A stretch of 64,000 nucleotides of DNA from Micromonospora sp. R77 (GTDB lineage: Bacteria > Actinomycetota > Actinomycetes > Mycobacteriales > Micromonosporaceae). The stretch is from the NCBI RefSeq assembly GCF_022747945.1, contig NZ_JALDST010000001.1:992001-1056000 (forward strand), written 5' to 3'. Position numbers and translations under genes: made by a program. The notes beneath the pieces were generated by a model. The model was not told where the DNA came from, searched no databases, and saw only the letters and a list, made by a program, of their open reading frames with translations. Position 1 is the stretch's first letter, and each line of letters begins with the position of its first letter. Positions 60,285 to 64,000 of the stretch are shown here, piece after piece.

Positions 60285-63200
60285 ATGAGTGGCGGCTACG
60301 ACCGCTGGCGCGACCCGGCCGAACCGTCCTGGGCGGCCGAACCGACCACCGAATGGCGTCCACAGTTCCCGGGGCAGCGCTATCCGGGCGACATCGGCAT
60401 CGAGTACCTGACCCCGCCCCCGCCGCGTGGCCGGGCCGCCGTGGTGGGCCGCGCCGAGGTACGCCCGGTCAGCCCCGCGCCGGACGAGGCGTACCCGGTC
60501 AGCCCGGCGACCGGCGACCCGCGCGGGACCTGGCCGGTCAGCCCGGCGACCGGCGGTTACGCCGACGATCGGGACCGGCGGCCCCGCAGCGGCCCGGCGG
60601 AACCCGACCCCGGCCGGTACGACCACCGCGCACCCGAGTGGACCGTGGAGCGGAACGGCGGGAGCTGGCACGGCGAGCGCGAACGGCCACACCCGGTACG
60701 CCCCGACGCCGGCCGGTGGACGCCCGACGCCGTTCCGCAGCGACCCGTATCCCCCGCCGCTGAGCCCGGCTGGCTGCGCCGAGCCCGACGAGTTCCCGCA
60801 CCGCCCGGCCGCCTGCCCGGCCGCCGGTCCGGACCCGGCGGCCTGGTCGGAACGGCAGTGGAGCCGGCCGCCGGGCGACGGCCGGACGGACGGCCCGACG
60901 GACCGCCGGGAGCCCGGAGTCGACGGCCGGCCCGCACGGCCGGCCGCAGCCGACCCGCGTCGCGACGGTCCGCCCCACCGGCCCGGCACTCCCGATCCGC
61001 GCCGCGCCACCGACCCTCGCCGTGACGCCGACCCTCGCCGTGAGGCCGACCCTCGCCGTGAGGCCGGCCCGGAACCGCGCCGGACGATCGACCGGGACCC
61101 GCGTCGGGACGCGGCGGCCCGCGCCGACACCTACCAGGGACCGGGCCCCGCCCCGAGCCCGGCGGCCTGCGCTGGCCGGCCGACCCGCGCCAGCCGGAAC
61201 CGGTCCGGGGGCCCGGTTACCGCAGCCAGCCCCGACCCGGTGAGGTCCCACCCGGTCACCGGCCGGAGGACCGTCGACCCGACGACCCGCGCCGGTTCGG
61301 GCCGGACGCGCGGCCGGCGGAGCAGCGCGCCTGCACCGAGCCGGGCTTCCACCCCGACGAGCGGCACCGGCCCGACGAGCGGTCCCGTCCCGACCAGTGG
61401 CACCGCCCCGACGACCGTCCCCGGCCCGACGAGCGGTACCGGCCGTCCACCGGGCCGGTCGTCCGGCCCGGTCCCGAGGCCCGACCCGACCGTCCGACGC
61501 AGCCCACGACCGCCGGTCGGGACGAGTGGCGGGCCGGCCGGCCGAGCAACGGCCCGACGGCAGGTCCGGCCACCCGGCCGACCCGGCCGCTGCCCGCCAC
61601 CCCGACGGCCGGCGCCCGGAAGGCGAGCGGACCGGGTTCCGAGCCGACGAGCGGTACCGGCCCGAGGAGCGGCCGACCGGGCGGGCCCGGCCCGACCAGT
61701 GGCAGGACCACCCGGGCGACGGCCGGCGTCCCCGTACCGGACCCGACGGCTGGGTCCGGCCCGAGGACCAGCGGCACCGGCCGGCCGCCCCGGTCCCGCC
61801 GCGACACGACGACGACCGACGGCCGCCCGTCGAGCCCGCCGCACGGACCCGACCCGACGAGCGCCCGGCCGCGCCGACCTCGGGCGGGCCGCGTACCCGT
61901 CGCCGGACCAGCCCGGGACCGCCCGACCGGGCCGGTGCCGCCGGAGGAGCGGACACCTCCGCCGGTCTCCGCGCCGCCCGCCGCCGGGCTGCGCGTGGAG
62001 TTCCGCACGCCGCCCACTCCACCGGCCGGGACCGACCGGGCCCAGGTACGACCGGTGGTCGGCCCGATCGAGGGCCGGCCCGTTCGACCGCACCGGGCGG
62101 GACCACGGGGACGGCCCCGGTCGGCCGGTGCCGCGTCCCCGACAGCCCGTCCGGCCGCCGCGCCACCCCGCACGCCTCCGTACCGTCGGCTCCCGCCACC
62201 CCGGCGGAGCCCGGCCGCACGGCCCGTCCCGTCTCCGGGCCACCGGCCGACGCGGCCGCCGCTCCGTCGGCGCCGGCCGTCCCCGTCGCCCGACCGGGAT
62301 CGGACGTCCCCGTCGCCGGGTCGAGGCCGGACCTTTCCGTGGCCGGGTCGGGGGCCGGTCGGCCCGCCGCCCCGGCCCGTTCCGGATTCGTCGGCCATCC
62401 AGGGTCCGGTGCCACCGGTCGCCCCGTCGGCACCGCGGGAGTCGGTGCCCGTCTCCGCGCCGCCGGCCGCCTCGTCTCCGCGCCGCCGGCCCCCGCGCCG
62501 CAGCAGGCCGTGGCGCCTACCGCGCCGGTCTCCGCACCGCCCGGACCACAACAGGCCGCGCCACCGGCCGGACCAGCGTCGACGCCACCGGTCCCCGCGC
62601 CGCCGCCCGCCGCGGCACCGGCCACGCCGCCCGTCGCACCGGACTCCGCACCGCCCGCACCGCAGCAGGTCGCGCCACCGGCAGCGCCCGAGTCGGCGCC
62701 GCCGGCAGTCCCCGTGCCGGCGGCCCCGGTGTCCGCACCGCCGGCACCGCAGGCGTCCGTGCCAGCGGTCGCGCCGGACTCCGCACCGCCGGCTCCGGCG
62801 GCCGGGGACGACCGGCCGTCCTCGGTCACGGACGCACCGGCCACGGTGGACCCGGAAGCTGGCCCGGCCCCACCACCACGCACACGGTCGACGCGACCGG
62901 CAACGGCGCGGTACGCCCCCGGCCCGCCGTCGGGCAGCGTGACGGCACGCCGGAGAACACCGGGGACGGCCCGGCCACCCCGCCGAGCGGTCGCCGGGCC
63001 GAGGCAGCGGTGCCGTGGTTCCTGCCGAGCCGGCCCGTACCGGCCGTCGACGAGACACCCGCGCCGCGGCCCGTCGCCGACGAGGCGCCCGCGGAACGGC
63101 CCGGTGTCGTACCGGTCTCCGCACCGCCCGCCGCGCGTCCCGCGCCACCCGCGTACCGGCCGGTGTCCGCGCCGCCGGCCGCGTCGGGTGGACCGTCCCC

Positions 63201-64000
63201 CGCTGCCGCGCCGGCGCTCCCGCGTACCGGCCGCCCGCCGGGCCGCCGGAGGTCGTGTCGCGGCCCACCTCGGCACCCGCCCGGCCGGTGTCCGCGCCAC
63301 CCGCTCAGCCCGGTACGGGACCGGACGGGTCGGCGCACCCGGTGTCCGCACCGCCGGCCCGGCCCGTCTCCGCGCCCCCGGCAGTGGACTCACCGACGCA
63401 CCCGGGGTCGGCGGCACCCGACCGACCCGTCTCCGCGCCGCCGGCAGCGGATCAGTCGACGCACCCGGTCCCCGCCGCGCCGGCACCCGCCGGCGTCGAG
63501 GAGGAGGCCCGACCGGTGTCGGGACCACCGGCAACGGACCGGCGCGAGCCGGCGGACCACCCCGCAGCCCCGGCACCCACCGACGTGCAGGAGACGACCC
63601 CATCCGCACCGGTGCCACCGGCAACCGACCGGGGCGAGCCGGCGGACCACCCCACCCCGGCCGGATCACCGACCCCCGCCGCCGGCACCGGAGCGGCGAC
63701 CGCGACCGGCACCGGCACGCCCCTCGACGCCGAGCGGCCGGAGCAGGAGCCCGACGCCCAGCCGCCGGACGAGCGGCAAGCCGCACCGGAAGAGCGGCGA
63801 GCGGCACCGTCGGGCGAACGGCGGGAGACGCCGGACGAGCGGCAGGCGACGGCGGAGGAGCGGCGGGAGGCGCCGGAGGAGCGGCGGGAGGCGCCGCCGG
63901 TGGATCCCGAACAGGCGCTGGCCGCCTTCCGGTGGCGGCTGCACCCGGGGACGCTGCGCGAGGAGATCGCCGAACCGGCGGAGCTGCGGACCGTCCGGGA
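60285..64000 (+). pseudogene. Long proline-rich protein, N-terminal part, with repeated frame changes; runs off the right edge
   Basis: The ATG at 60285 (AGGG 7 nt upstream) opens MSGGYDRWRDPAEPSWAAEP and a disordered Pro/Arg/Asp-rich chain. Sense then alternates between all three frames, with breaks near 60,715, 61,150, 61,600, 61,910, 62,160, 62,375, 62,470, 62,865 and 63,215. Segments read naturally only when joined: DPRRDADPRREADPRRE, HPDERHRPDERSRPDQWHRPDDR, then many PVSAPPA units, an acidic ERREAPEERREAP run, and finally a folded start DPEQALAAFRWRLHPGTLREEI, which I recall as the N-terminus of a TPR-repeat protein in Micromonospora. The last frame equals the first. Low-complexity GC runs make indel errors likely, but decay cannot be excluded. 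Function is unknown. Confidence 0.55.
61950..63530 (+). repeat. PVSAPPA coding repeats
   Basis: About eleven copies of a 21-nt unit close to CCGGTCTCCGCGCCGCCGGCC, encoding PVSAPPA, are spaced irregularly through the proline-rich gene, for example near 61962, 62527, 62730, 63110, 63165, 63285, 63340 and 63428. They occur in all three frames as the sequence stands. Confidence 0.65.

Noticed and set aside
61950..63530. Possible CRISPR or tandem-repeat array
   Set aside because: The repeated 21-nt units are coding (PVSAPPA), spacing is irregular, units vary, and there are no cas genes.
60538..63807. A 1089-codon open frame on the minus strand
   Set aside because: It is a shadow of the GC-rich proline-rich gene: composition is Arg/Gly/Ala/Pro noise, there is no ribosome-binding site or domain, and the permease genes and plus-strand start fit the local organisation.

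Overview
The window looks like chromosome from a high-GC actinomycete, most likely Micromonospora or a close relative. The reasons are the extreme GC content at third codon positions, frequent GTG starts, many leaderless-type starts (a TANNNT box 6-7 nt before the start codon), an actinobacterial bcc-aa3 respiratory operon, a PimB-type mannosyltransferase, and a gene order that, as I recall it, parallels Mycobacterium tuberculosis Rv2179c-Rv2206 and the Streptomyces glkA/pfk/qcr/cta region. This is core chromosome rather than an island. I see no tRNA, rRNA, CRISPR array, transposase or phage gene.

Layout. 1-8.4 kb: a left-truncated secreted GH44 glycosidase with a CebR-like box, a secreted SGNH esterase, a threonine dehydratase, a DUF2203 protein, proC, a phosphofructokinase with pyrophosphate-type residues, a PPOX-fold protein, an Rv2179c-like exoribonuclease, a Crp/Fnr regulator and a small WAGPGS-repeat protein. 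8.5-21.2 kb: a zinc-ribbon/cyclase/AAA/TPR regulator (frameshifted), a PlsC acyltransferase, a membrane protein, otsA, an alpha/beta hydrolase without its nucleophile serine, a flavin monooxygenase, a gene-free repeat-bearing spacer, an EEP-fold phosphatase, a glucokinase and two associated genes. 21.3-28.3 kb: an acyl-CoA ligase, a histidine kinase/response regulator pair, a SAM methyltransferase overlapping a GGDEF-EAL protein. 28.3-38.4 kb: pimB, an M48 protease, a small Cys-rich protein and a NYN-domain gene on the minus strand; then a DEDDh/GIY-YIG nuclease, a Rel-like protein and a Nudix/nucleotidyltransferase/Lrp-RAM overlapping cassette. 38.4-48.4 kb: the respiratory region (qcrB-qcrA-qcrC, ctaE, ctaG, trpD, ctaF, ctaC; no ctaD). 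48.5-56.4 kb: cysteine-desulfurase-like protein and TusA, adoK, erpA, a badly frame-broken glycerate kinase, nadA, murA, DUF3043. 56.4-64 kb: a proline-dehydrogenase-like protein, an ABC-2 exporter of three overlapping genes, and the long proline-rich N-terminal part of a protein that runs off the right edge.

Two general points matter to a reader. First, at least five otherwise recognisable genes and the proline-rich region show single-base frame breaks, so either the sequence carries indel errors in GC runs or several genes are decayed; I mark these as pseudogenes but give their intact identity. Second, several short non-coding repeats sit at gene junctions, most notably a 59-bp element (tandem at 49.7 kb, one inverted copy at 16.4 kb) that carries the stop codon of the gene before it and lies next to the ribosome-binding region of the gene after it.
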